This document shows, piece by piece, positions 33,711 through 44,941 of a stretch of DNA of 64,000 nt. A program made the position numbers and the translations under genes. The DNA is from Rhizomys pruinosus (taxonomy: Eukaryota > Chordata > Mammalia > Rodentia > Spalacidae): NCBI GenBank assembly GCA_009823505.1, contig VZQC01013830.1, forward strand, positions 1,063,510 to 1,127,509. The letters run 5' to 3'. Numbering within the stretch: position 1 is the stretch's first letter; each line of letters opens with the position of its first letter. Under the pieces are notes generated by a model, which was not told the origin of the DNA, did no database searches, and saw nothing but the letters and a program-made list of their open reading frames with translations.

Positions 33711-34754
33711 AGGTTGTTAGACAAGTATGATTTCCTCTTTTTGTGTGATTTTTATATTGAGGTTTTATGTACTTTACAGAGAACATCTCAATTAATCTTA
33801 ATCACCTTTGTACCCCTCCCGATTGGCACCCTTCCCTCTGGTTTTTATACTAGCTACGCATTATTTATCTCTCCTTTTTCTCTCTCCCTGTCTGACCTTC
33901 CCTCTATGCCTTCCCCATATAAAGTGTCCCCATTTTCCTCCTTTCTCCCTTGATAACACCAGTCTCCCATGGTCCCTCCTCTCTTGAGCTCCTTCTTTCC
34001 CTTTATACTCAAATTTCCTTCTGTAACCTTCCCGTCCCCCTCACACTTAGATACCCCCATTTTCTTGACTTCTCCCTTAGTAACCCCTGTCTCCTACTAC
34101 TCTTCTCTCTTGGCTCCTTTTTTCTCTGTAACTCCCTGGTTCCTCTGCATTCTCCTGGTTCCTGCAGTTATATCAGGATACATACTCACATATATTGATT
34201 TGGTGCTAGGATCCACAAATGAGGGAGAACATAAGTCCTTTGTTTTTCTGAGTCTGTGTTACTTCACTTAGCACCACAGTTCTTATCTAGTTCCATCCAT
34301 TAACCTGTGCATTTTATGATTTCATCTTTCTTTACCACTGAGTAGAACTCCATTGTGTAAATGTACCACAATTTCATTATCCACTTGTTAGCTGAGGAGC
34401 ACTTAAGTTGCTTCCACCTCTTTGCTATTATGAAAAGAGCACCAACAAGCATGGATGTACAAGTATCTCTGCAGTAGGATGAGTCTTTGAGTGTGTGCCA
34501 AGGAGTGGTATAACCAGGTCAAATAGTAGGTTCATTTTTAGTTTTTTTTTCAAGAGTTCTCCACGTTGCTTTCCACAGGGGTTGCAGGAGCTTGTAATCC
34601 TGTCAGAGGTGAATGAGCTTTCCCTTTCCCCACATCCTCTCCATCATTTGGCATAGTTTCTTCTCTTGATCTTAGCAGTCTGACTCTGGTAAGATGGAAT
34701 CTTAAAGTGGTTTTAATTTGCATTTCCCCAAGTACTAATGATGTTGAACTCTTT

Positions 34755-34962
34755 CTTTTTTATGTGTATGAATGTACTGTCTGCATGTAGGTTTGTGCAC
34801 CCATGTCGTGCAATGCCGTGGAGGTCAGAAGAGGGTGTTGGATTCCCCTGGAACCAGAGATAAGGACAGTTCTCAGCTGCCATGTGGGTGCTGGGGATCG
34901 AACCCAGGTCCTCTGCAAGAGCAGTTGGCGCTCTTAACTGCTAGGTCATCTCTCCAGCACCC
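34755..34962 (-). mobile_element. B3-derived SINE, intermediate subfamily without duplication
   Basis: Target copies gatgttgaactcttt (34740-34754) and gatgttgaagtcttt (34963-34977) lie in L1 ORF2. The body has ggaaccagagataaggacag where the younger copies have the duplicated motif. The tail is short. Confidence 0.93.
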
Positions 34963-34977
34963 GATGTTGAAGTCTTT

Positions 34978-36175
34978 TTAAAGATGTTTCTTAGCCATCT
35001 TTATTTTTTCTTTACAGAACTATCTGTTCAGATCTGTAGCCCATCTTTTAATTGGGTCAACTGTCTTCTTGATTGCTTTTGAGTTCTCTATGTATTCTGG
35101 ATATTAAACCTCTGTCAGATGTGTAGCTGGAGACTATTTTTTCCAACTCTATGAGCTTTCCCTTCATTTCCTTTGTTGTTTCTTTTGTTGTACAGTTTGC
35201 TTGTTGATTGTTTCCCTTAATTCCTGAGCAACTGATGCCTAGTTTAGAAAGTCCTTTCCTACACTTATATATTGTTGGTTACTGCCAGTGTTTTCTTGTA
35301 ATAGTTTCAGAGTTTCATGTTTGACATTGAAGTCTTTGATCTATTTGGAGTTGACTTTTGTACAAGGTGAAAGATAAGAATGTAGTTTCATTCTTTTACA
35401 GGTGGGGATCCAGTTTTGCCAGTACTATTTGCTGAAGATATTTTTCTTCCAATGAGTGTTCTTGGTGTCTTTGTCAAATATCAGGTGGCTGAAAATGCCT
35501 GTACTCATGTTTGGGTCTTCAATTATGTTCCACTGATATACAGGTCTATTTATGTGCCAGTACCATGCTGTTTTTATGACTATAGCTCTATAATATAGTT
35601 TAAAATCTGGAATAATAATCCCCCTTGCATTTCTTTTTGTGCTCAGGCTTGAGATCTTTTGTTTTTCCATATGAATATTAGGAATTTTTTCTAATTCTGT
35701 GAAGAATGTCATGGGGCTTTTCATTGGGATTTCATTGAATCTGTATATTGCGTCCATTTATATGATTTATGTATATTGAGTCCATTTATATGATTTATGA
35801 TATTTATTGATTTACTTATATTGAACCATCTCTGCATCGCTCAATAACACCAACTTGATCATGGTGGATGACCTTTTTGATGTGTGCTTGCATGTGGTTT
35901 GCAAGTACTTTTTGAGAATCTTTGCATCTATGTTCATTAAGGATATGGTTCTATAGTTTTCTTTTTTGGTGGTATATTTACTTGGTTTGGGTATTAGAAT
36001 GATGAGGGCTTCATAGAGGGAATTTGAGACTTTTCTTTCTGTTTCTATTGTTTTGAATAATTTAAGTAATAGTGTTTGTAGATCTTTAAGTGTCTGGTAT
36101 AATTCTGTTGTAAATCCATCTGAGCCTGTGGTTTTTTTAGTTAGGAAGTTTTGTATTACTGTTTCAATTTACAGT
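34978..36175 (-). pseudogene. L1 ORF2 remnant (reverse transcriptase and C-terminal part), internally deleted
   Basis: Minus-strand reading from 36175 gives a reverse-transcriptase stretch with [28 protein letters not shown] and [10 protein letters not shown]. After a frameshift and tandem 28-bp duplication (35752-35807) it jumps to C-terminal sequence with FNEIPMKSP, YYRAIVIKTAWYW and HLIFDKDTK (open at 35425-35757). From family knowledge the missing stretch includes the catalytic core and is roughly 300 codons. It cannot be functional. Confidence 0.88.
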
Positions 36176-38389
36176 CTTCCTACCTCACCCTGTACAATTC
36201 TGGGATTGCAGGCATATATCCTCATGACTACTGGAACTGATTATTTTAAAGTGACTCATCTTCATCAGATTTTGCCAAACATTTGAATAAACATTCATGG
36301 AAACCTGGACTTTTTTTGTATTCATCATCTGTTGGTTTGTACAACATTTAATTGAATAATGTGGTTATAATAAAAAATATAATGACATTAAGTAATTATG
36401 AGAGCAAACACAAGTGGCTCTTGCAAACACATCCAGATGATGGGAGGCAGTAGCTGGGTAAAAGTGGAGTAACAGGTGACCCAGTTGGGATGATCAGCAG
36501 GAGGTAGGCCAGGAGCAAGGAGGAACACCAGTTAATACAATATGTCAAGAGAGTGACATCCTGTTAAGGGAATACATTCTATGTGGAGATGTTGCCTGTT
36601 CAAATAGATGTTCAGTAACTTGCTAAAGGTTATCTGAGCCATCAAAGGCAAAAACTTCTAGTGATGCAACTTTCATGACCACCAGTTTTTGAACTCAATG
36701 ATTGGCGATCTCCTCTCTGTTAGGGATGCTGGGCTTTGAATCAAAAGGCTAGACCCTTTACCACCATCTGCCAGATGAGACTGTGAAGAGAAATCTTTCT
36801 CTAATGAACAGGGCACAGATTTCTGGATGAGCCTGCCAGCTGTTGCTGATGAGCAGAGCATTAAATGTGTCCCTCTGCTTCTTGGATACCTTCCCTACCA
36901 TTGTTTTTTTTTTTTTTTTTTTCTTTCTCAGCTCCTTCTACATTGGCTCTAAAATCTGAGAATGTTCAGGGACTAGGCATTCTGGAGAGAGTTTGCACTG
37001 AAGGAATCCATCAGTATTAGAATCTGGTGTGTGTAAAGCACTTTAATGAATCTGCCTTCACTATAACATATGGAACATCAGCTGCAAGAGTGCTACATAT
37101 ACATCCGGGCCCCATTTCAGATACTGTCTCACTTCCCTGTGGATAATTTTACCTTACCTATAAAGAGACACTGACAAGAGCTTACATATTTATTCTCATG
37201 CATATATACGTATACAAATATTTATTTTCTTTGTACATACGTACACACAGGCACATGTTGGTGAATGTGTATATAAGCTAAATATCTGTGATGAGTTTTT
37301 CCTCTAAAGCATGACAGTGGTCAGTGTGGACACATGAGAAGTTGCTGTGGACAGTGGGCCAGTCCTTGCAAATTAGGGACTATGGAAAGAGACAGGCATT
37401 AATGCTTTAAATGTATATGTGCTTAATTAATGAGTTCATGGAAAGAAGCTGTATCTTTCTGAGCCATGGCATAGAAAGAGGGTACTCAGAGACTCTATTC
37501 ACCTGGTGGAGTAGAAACTGGGCTCTGGAGAGAAAGATACATGGTGATGTAGTAGAAAAGAACACATACTTCAGTTTCAGTTGTGGGTTCAAATTTTGGC
37601 TCTGCTACCTACTATTTGTCTATAAGGCTTATTCCTTCATATGTTAATAAAAAAAACTAGAACCTAATTCATAGAGCTAGTGTGGTCATTAAGATTTCAT
37701 ATGCCATGAAATTCACTTAAATATCACTTTAATTGTGGTATCCCTATGAATATTAATTGTATATGAGTCAGCACAAGAGGCCTGCTATGGGACTACTCTT
37801 TGGGGACTGCTTAGGATCAGAATATCTCATTGAACCAGACTCTCTGAGCAATACTGTGTGTAATAAGTACAAAGTATAGTTCTAGGTACTTTGATAATAA
37901 GGGATCAAAGGACAATTTCCCCATTTCTGTGAAGTAAGTTTACAACAGGATAGGAGAGAGAGGCCTAATATCTGTAGAAGACACTTGTTATATTCAAAGA
38001 AAATATGTAACTGAACATCATTGACAAGATCCCACCTAATGCAGAGGTTGAGGTCCCTTGAGCAGTTGGTTTCATCTGTTTTTAATAGCTTAGATTCTTA
38101 AAGCTGAGGACTGTCAGGGGTTGAAGCAGCTAAAATATCATAGAACAGAATGCATACACCTCCCCTTCCCTGTGCCCAGCCCAACCCAGGCTTGTTCTTT
38201 TCTATTCCTTATATTAGGAAGGATTCTTTCTCTATAGTTTTGAGACCTACTGTCAGAGACACTGGGATGCAGCTCTTTTATTGCAGAGAAGGTTGGGACT
38301 TGACACGTGATGGGTTGAGATGAATGAGTTTCCATTGTATTTATAGAAACCTAGTGCAACATTTCCCAAGGTATAAATAGAACAATGGG
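36176..38389. other. Unassigned, AT-rich, repeat-poor sequence
   Basis: A poly-T run (36904-36922) is the only simple repeat. No SINE was recognised in over 2 kb, which is unusual for this window. Open frames are short and without resemblance to known proteins. Confidence 0.45.
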
Positions 38390-38760
38390 GTGTTGACAAA
38401 GGGGCCGCTTTTCTGTAACTGTGGAAACCTTGCAATTATTCCTGGAACTATACTCATTGTTTATCAGCATCTGAATTTTAATAAACAGGGCGCTTGCTGT
38501 TTATTCATGAAATTTCAAATGGAAATATATCTTCCATTATTATCCCCTTCTTGTGAGTCAGGCCCCATCTTGAAAATTTGCAGCTGAGTAAATATACGGA
38601 ACATTAGCAGCAATTAGATAATTGGTGCCCTGGATCAACCCGCCCGTCCGCAGCTGTGAATGAACATGGACTGCACAAGTGTCACCTGGTACAGCCTCCC
38701 TGATGGTGCTGCATGCTACCACAGACTTGCAATTAAGCACAGAAGTTTAGCAGCCCACTC
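38390..38760. promoter_or_regulatory. Candidate conserved non-coding element
   Basis: Repeat-free by eye, with homeodomain-type AT cores (caattagataattgg at 38612-38626, ttttaataaacagg, gcaattaagc) and retained CpGs (ggcgcttgctg, cccgcccgtccgcag). No coding frame fits. Regulatory function is inference from composition only. Confidence 0.3.
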
Positions 38761-39055
38761 CAGGCCCTCCTTTTTCCTAAGAGACACAAAGTAGTAAAGG
38801 AAGGGGGGGGGCTCCCTGATGTCCAAGTTGAGCCTTTGTACAGGGACATGTTATGGCAGATTGCTGGTAAAGAAATCCATTTATCTTGGCTTATTTGATT
38901 GTTTAATTGCTTAGAATATCCTATTTGGTATGTATAGCTAGCAAAAATTCATGTCTGGACTCTGGACTCAGGAGAGAGTTGGGTCCTAGGGGAATAGTTT
39001 TTTTTTTTTTTTCTCTGTAAATCCCCTGAATAGCCTGATTCTGGCTAGCTGTATA
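38761..39055. other. Unassigned sequence
   Basis: G-rich (38804-38812) and T-rich (38999-39013) tracts. No gene or element was recognised. Confidence 0.4.
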
Positions 39056-39117
39056 TATGTATGCATGTATGTATGTATTTATGTATCTCTTTCCTCCCTC
39101 CCTCTCTCCCTCCCTCT
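39056..39117. repeat. (TATG)n and (CCCT)n simple repeats
   Basis: Adjoining tetranucleotide runs, gtatgcatgtatgtatgtat then ctccctccctctctccctcc. Confidence 0.9.
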
Positions 39118-39180
39118 GGGGATTGGACTTAGGGTCTCATGTGCACCAAGTTAACACTCTACCACTGACCTATATCCCCA
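39118..39180 (-). mobile_element. ID/tRNA-Ala-like SINE fragment, antisense
   Basis: 'gggattggacttagggtctc' followed by 'aacactctaccactgaccta' and 'tatcccca' is the antisense ID head (…gctctaccactgagctat…). Only the tRNA-like part remains; it could be half of a B4. Confidence 0.65.
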
Positions 39181-40074
39181 CTATATCATATACCATCCAT
39201 CGTATACCATATACTATAGACCGTGCTCTATCCTATCCTCAGTTTGCCTTGGATTCTGGCTCTGAGTTGAATTCCCCTACAGCAGCCACATTCAAGCCTC
39301 ATTTACCTTGGGATTGCATTTTTCTTGGGCTCTGTCTGAATTTGATGCCTTTTCCAGTTCAGTTTTTTTTTCTTCTGTATCTCAGGCGATTACATAATCC
39401 CTTTCAGGTGTGGAAATTGTTTGTTTAATGGCTAATTATTTTAGGAAAACAGATGGACAGGTCTCAGTAGAGGGGCAGTGTCAGGAGGGCTAGAGGATCT
39501 CAGCCTGCCGCTTTGAAGCAGGCTCGTTAGCTCAGCAGAACTCAGCCTTTTTCTCCTCTGCATTGTCCTTCTGGCCTGTCTCCTCACTTTTCTTTTGAGT
39601 TGAGGGAAATTGCATGCAGTCCTCTAGTCTCCCATTCTTATTCTGTTGCTTTGTCTGCTCTGGAAGTCTCTCAAGTCACCTCTTTGCTTTCTTACTCCAT
39701 CCTTTGTTTGGAGGGAGTATATGGAGAGGGGGTTGGGAAATAGCCAGGTAGAGAGGAAAGAGTTGGGGTGGATGTTTGGTCTGTTACAGGGCCACATGGA
39801 GTGCAAGTTTCTCTTGGAGATCATTCCAGAACACCCTACTGCAGCCTTCAAAGAACAGGAGTGTCATCTTAAATGGTGAACCAATAGGCTCTGAGAAAAC
39901 CTGCAGGGAAAGTCAAGGTTCTGGTAGGTTCTGGTAGGGTGTTGTGCCAATCCTTCTGTTGTATTACACGTGCCATCCTTTCATAAACATGGGATAGGTC
40001 ATCCTTTTGCTTGTTATTAGCATCATTTTTATATTGCTAATATTTTATATTGGTAATATAATAAAAAGTATGTC
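39181..40074. other. Unassigned sequence
   Basis: A short ATAC/TATC-rich stretch lies at 39181-39240 and a 12-base repeat of ggttctggtag at 39918-39938. No gene was recognised. Confidence 0.4.
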
Positions 40075-40310
40075 TCCTATACTGAGCACTTACATACTTC
40101 ACTTTGTGTACAGTGACACATCCTTTCAACATACCATGATATTAATCTTATGACTCCCATTTTACAGAAAAGAACTTATATCCAGAAAAGTCAGTAACTA
40201 TTCCAAGATCACAGAGCTGGTGACCATCAGAGATGGAATCCAAACCTAGGTTCATATAATTGCAAAGTACATACTCCCAAGTGTGGTGTTAAATCACTGC
40301 ACTCAAGCCG
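40075..40310 (-). mobile_element. MIR SINE, antisense
   Basis: 'tactgagcacttacatactt', 'gactcccattttacagaaaa', 'ccaagatcacagagctggtg' and 'atggaatccaaacctagg' give nearly the full MIR order on the minus strand. Confidence 0.85.
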
Positions 40311-41624
40311 TTGGGTTAGCATTAATATCTAGAGCATGAGCTATTATCTGGATAGCCTGATTTTTAGTCCCTTAAATCATTTGTCCATTTTGGAGATGGC
40401 ATTAAAACCATAGTTTCAGGCAGCAATGGTTTCCTATTTCTCTTCAGCCTTTGCTGAATTTTCCCTTGCAGGTAGAAACGTGTTTTCCCTAACTTCCCCT
40501 CTTGGTGCTCAGTGCTGCCAAGCTTCAGATGTTTCAACCACCTGAAATTGGGCTGCAGGGGCCAAATTTATTTGCAGGCATTTTAATTTCCCTAGTGATA
40601 AGCAAATTAATTTTGTTGTAAGTCTTTAACATTCTAATTGAATGATGGAGTATCATGGAGTGTGTTTTACAGATAAAAGGCAGTCGAAGTCTTACCATCC
40701 ATCAGCAAGAACAGAACTGGGGCCTGGGTATTCAGTTTCCCTTTGTGCTATAGCCCAGCCCAGCCCACCCTCCTGGGATGAGAAAGTTATCTGGTAGAAG
40801 GCTGTCAAACTCACCATCTAGTTGACATACTGGCAGTCACCTTTCCTAGGAGGGAGATCCTTGCTTTAGTCATATAGCTATCACATATGCCTTGAGTGCC
40901 TACTGTCAGGCACTGTCCTGCAGGGAACAAAGCAAGTCACTGTGTTGTTATGTCGGGGGGAAGGAAATGCCAAGCCAACCAGCAAATACAATGTAAAGTC
41001 CTCTGCAGAAAAGGACATGGGGTGATGAATACATACCGGATGTTGGGACGTTGGGTTTTTGAGAAAGCCTTTCCATTTCCGGGCAGGTGGTACTTGAGGA
41101 AATGCTGAATGAAACAAAGAACAGCACTGCAGCCAATGGGAGAAGAGCATTGCAGCCAATGGGAACAGTGCATTCATGAGGCTGACGCTCATTTTCTGGC
41201 CAAATCACATGCCCATATGGCATAGTCAGAGCCAGGAATCCCCTAGAACTGAGTGCTGTGGAACAGTCTATTGTTTGGCACATAGGAGTGTCCTCCAGAC
41301 CAACTCTTTTGGAGACTGATCATTCTATCTGGGTCTTTAGGATGAAGTCTACTGAAGAAGCAACCAGACCACCACCACTGGGGAATCATAATGGGTGAAA
41401 CATCCATGGGGAGGGGCTGGGGATATGAGTTTGCATTTGTGAATAGATGGGACATGTCAGTGTTGGGATGTGGTCCGGCAGTTCTCAGATCACTTGCTAC
41501 AGATATTTATACAGCTCCTGTTATGAGCTGGAAGCAGAAGGTATGGGATTGTGTTGGCATTCTAGCAGAAGCTCAGCCTTATTATTTATTGTTCATAAAC
41601 AAATATTAGCTTTCATTATTACTG
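40311..41624. other. Unassigned, repeat-poor sequence; candidate element
   Basis: 40540-40660 has AT-core motifs (caaatttatttgcagg, gcaaattaattttg) and no repeat, a conserved-element candidate. 40865-40945 is faintly L2-like on the minus strand. 41130-41165 carries two near-identical copies of 'gcattgcagccaatggga'-like sequence. No coding support. Confidence 0.35.
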
Positions 41625-41800
41625 AGTATTTAAATATGCCAGGTACTCTTCTAAGCACTTTGTGTAGATTAACTAATGTAATCCTCCCAACAAGCCTAAG
41701 AGATGGGTATTTTTATTGATTCCACTTCATGACTGAGAAAAGTAGAAGCACAGAAATGTCAGTAATTAACCCAGGGCTGTACATCGACATCCAATCCAGG
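41625..41800 (-). mobile_element. MIR SINE, antisense
   Basis: 'tatgccaggtactcttctaa', 'gcactttgtgtagattaact' and 'atgtaatcctcccaacaagc' are an antisense MIR 3' half; the tail end at 'ttaacccagggctgtac' is decayed. Confidence 0.85.
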
Positions 41801-41827
41801 ACTTACGTCCAAGTAGTCAGGGACTCA

Positions 41828-41985
41828 CTTACTGTGGGCCAAGCACTGGAGTTGGCCTTGTGGAATAAATGTCCTTATTATCCTCTTAGGAGACAAACTG
41901 AAGCTCCCACGGGTCAGAGATCTTTCTGGGCCCACGTGGTTGCAGAGTCCAGAACCTAATAGGAAACTCCGAGTGCATGCTTTTT
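41828..41985 (-). mobile_element. MIR SINE, antisense, diverged
   Basis: 'gtgggccaagcactggagtt', 'aggagacaaactgaagctcc' and 'cacgtggttgcagagtccag' follow the same order as the preceding MIR, so this is a second independent relic. Confidence 0.5.
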
Positions 41986-42529
41986 GTTTTAAACTTACTG
42001 CCAAGCTTTTCTCTGGGCAACAGCCCACTTAGGTCACATGTTCTGGGGTGGGGGTGCTACTGCTCTAGTGCTATTCTTGGACAATTTGACAGTTTCTTCT
42101 TGGCTGCTTATTCCTTCAGGAATTGAGTTCATGGGGCAGGCCAGCCCCTGGGAATGCTGGTCCAGTTGCACTAAGAGGATTTTGGGAGCCCCACAAGTAC
42201 TGAGATCAGGGTGTAAGATGCTCTGAGCTCAGCACAGAGATGGGGATTCTTCAGCTTAGGGTTGTCCTAGGAGTTCTGTGGCTGGAAGACATGCAAGAAG
42301 GCACATTCACCTGCACTGTTGGTCCTATGTTGCTTGTGATATTTCTATGGTCTAGTTCCAATAGCTAAGTGATTAGTAATGTTCCTGATGGTTCTCCACT
42401 CTACTGTATCTTTAATTTATAAGTTTCTTCAGCTTGCTATTCATGAGAGTCTTCCAAGTAAGCAAAATAATAAAACAATGGCGTCAAACACATTCAGATA
42501 ATTCTTCTACTTTACAGAGTAGTGTTTGC
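41986..42529. other. Unassigned sequence
   Basis: No repeat or coding signal was recognised. Confidence 0.4.
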
Positions 42530-42695
42530 TATGCACCATTTTCCTTAATTCAGGTAACCTTCTGACGTAACATTATTTGGGTTTTATGTTAGAGACAAGT
42601 CAGTGGAGGCTCAGAGAAGATCCTAGTCTTCCCTGAAGCCACTTTGTTGGTAAGCAACTGCCAGAACCCAATCCTAGTTGCTTGACTCTCCTCCC
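42530..42695 (-). mobile_element. MIR SINE, antisense
   Basis: 'aggtaaccttctgacgtaac', 'caagtcagtggaggctcaga' and 'actttgttggtaagcaactg' are in antisense MIR order. Confidence 0.6.
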
Positions 42696-43435
42696 GCCCT
42701 GCCTCTCCAAATCATTGCCTAATTAGTCTATTTAACGACTCTCTGTCAAGCTGGCTTCAGCTGCCCTTGCAAAGACAAGCTTGAGTGAAATCAAATGATT
42801 TTGCTGTTGAACGAAAACATTTGCACGATGCTATTTTCTAAGCCGTGCTCACATATGGGCCTTTTGGCTCAGGAAGACGCTCCAGGTTTGGGGATGGCTG
42901 CGGAGGTGGAAAAGGGATGGGACTTCTTGCTTGTCATAGGTGAGGCAGTTAGCAGTCCCAGAGGCTGATGGCAGGTCCCTTTCTGGGTGAGAACAGATTA
43001 GAGAAGGAGAGAGGAAATGGAGTAGCAGGAAGTGCCTCCTCTAGGGGAAAATGTCCACAGCTGAAGGACAGCTTTTGAACTGCAGCCCTCAACGAGGGCA
43101 ACCTCCTTCCCAGTGATGTTTCCCTAAGCAATCTAGATACCCAGGCAAAGAAAGTTCCCAGTACTCAAAGTGTGGTGGGGAGAGCACAGTTAGAGCCCTG
43201 GACTTATGGAGAGTTTACATTAGTGGGATGACTAGTAAGCAAAGTGCATTGTGCAACATGATGGAAACTGCTTGGAAGGAGCACAAAGCAGAAGGGGTTG
43301 GGGTGTACATTTCACACAGGGGTCCAGACACATGGCTGGCTTTGCTTTATTTCTTTTTCAAGATGTGCATTCAGTTTAACATTAAAACAAAAAGAAAACC
43401 CACCACCAAACCCTGCACAGGGTAGGCAGTAAAAA
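42696..43435. other. Repeat-poor sequence; candidate element
   Basis: 42740-42880 is repeat-free, with 'gagtgaaatcaaatgatttt' and 'cacgatgctattttctaagc'. It is a conserved-element candidate by composition. No gene was seen. Confidence 0.3.
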
Positions 43436-43615
43436 GCAGGGGCAGGAGGAGCCAGGAGCCAGGAGGGAGATGCTGGAAAGGGGAAGAAGGGAAGGGAAAG
43501 GGGGAAGAGGGAAAAGAAGAGGGGAAACAGAAAGATGAAGGAGGCAGAATGAGAAAGAAAGAAAAGGGAAGAAAGTAGGGGAGAGGAGAGAGGAGCGAGG
43601 ATGGAAATTTAATCT
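43436..43615. repeat. Polypurine (GA-rich) tract
   Basis: About 180 bases are almost entirely A and G on the plus strand. Such mirror-like purine runs can adopt triplex structures. Confidence 0.9.
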
Positions 43616-43919
43616 TCAAGGAGGCAAGAAAATTCTACCCTAGGCAAGGGTTCTATCACCTTTTCTACCTTAGCTCTGCCCTCTACTCACCAAGGTCATT
43701 GTCCCATTGCATGCTGGGGCAGAAGAGCAAGGAAGGCGTTCCAGTGTCCTCAGCCTTCTCCAACCCCAAGGAGAGAAAACCCCGGCTTTCGCCTTCAGTT
43801 ATTTCCCATGGGGTATTCCTATGCCCTTCCCATTTCTTGACATCATGTTATTTGTCGGTTTTAGGGATTGATATTCTTTACTAAATTAAGAACGATCTCT
43901 CCTACTTTCCAATCTACTG
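43616..43919. other. Unassigned sequence
   Basis: Nothing recognised between the purine tract and the L1M. Confidence 0.4.
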
Positions 43920-44183
43920 TGGTCTTTTTTTAAAATTCAGGAATAGATTTTGGATTTTATCAAATGTGTTCTTTTGATTGATTTATATGATCATAGGACT
44001 TCTCTTCTGTTGTAATTGTTCATACTGATTCATGGCCCAATACTGAGCAAGCCTTCTATCTAGGGGATAAACTCCTTGGGTTTCATGGTACAATTTTTTT
44101 TTATTTATTGTTGGATCTGATTCATTATTTGTTGAGGACTTTGCACCTACATTTATGAAAGGTATGTTTTGTAGTTTCTGCTG

Positions 44184-44212
44184 TGTGTGTGTGTGTGTGT
44201 GTGCGTGTGTGC

Positions 44213-44255
<43 letters not shown>
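44184..44255. repeat. (TG)n microsatellite, long
   Basis: About 36 TG or CG units, with four TGCG interruptions near 44203-44217. It lies inside the L1M fragment. Confidence 0.95.
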
Positions 44256-44257
<2 letters not shown>

Positions 44258-44704
44258 GTCTGTATCTGTTTGGGGGTATTGGGCTAATGCTGGTCTCACA
44301 GATTTCTTCTGTTTTCTGGAAGATATGTAGAGAGATGGTATCAGTTCTTCCTTATCTGAATGATAGAACCCATAGGTGAAATCACCAGATTTGACGATTT
44401 ATTTTTTGGAACACTGATTAATTATCGACTCAAATTTCTTCATAGAAATAATGATCTTTGAGTTATTTTTTCTGTGTGAAATTTTCTAGTTTTTGCCTTC
44501 AGAAGAAGTGATCTGTTTATGTAAAATATCAGAGTTGTAGGCATAGAGTTACTTGTAGCCTTGGGTTATTAACTTTTTGCTATCAGATGATCAGTAATGA
44601 TGGCCACTTTTATTTCTGGTATTTCGATTTGTGACTTTTTTCTTTCTTTTGTTTTTCTTTGTTTTCCTTACTAGAAATTTACATTTTCTTACTTAAAAAT
44701 TCTT

Positions 44705-44753
44705 ATTATGTTTTAATTAATTAATTACCTAATTAATTAATTAATTAATTAAT
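44705..44753. repeat. (TTAA)n simple repeat
   Basis: Runs of TTAA or AATT tetramers, probably the expanded tail of the adjacent B3A. Confidence 0.9.
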
Positions 44754-44941
44754 TGTGTGTGTGTGCAGGTGTTGGGGTATGCCTCAGCACATGTCTTCCA
44801 CTCCATATGTGTGGAAGTCAGAAAACTACTTACAAGAGTCAGTTCTCTCCTTCTACTTTGTGGGTCTTGGGGCTTGAACTTACTAAGTCTTCAGGCTTGG
44901 CCACAAGCACTTTCATCTGCTGAGTCATCTCACTGGCCCAT
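44754..44941 (-). mobile_element. B3A-type SINE, antisense
   Basis: 'gtggaagtcagaaaactact', 'gtcagttctctccttctact', 'ttgtgggtcttggggcttga' and 'gctgagtcatctcactggcc' are B3A landmarks. It sits in the L1M. Confidence 0.88.

Larger units (their letters stand above)
33714..36175 (-). mobile_element. Rodent L1 3' end with ORF2 remnants, antisense (copy B)
   Basis: A second antisense L1 3' end ('atctcaattaatcttaatca') starts about 4 bp after copy A. A polypyrimidine 3' UTR (33870-34150) contains an imperfect tandem repeat with ~127-bp spacing. The end of ORF2 follows from about 34190 and reverse-transcriptase sequence reaches 36175. A B3 interrupts it at 34755-34962. The 5' part is truncated. Confidence 0.88.

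Noticed and set aside
35425..35757. 110-codon minus-strand frame taken as a gene
   Set aside because: It is the C-terminal part of a dead L1 ORF2, annotated as a pseudogene fragment.
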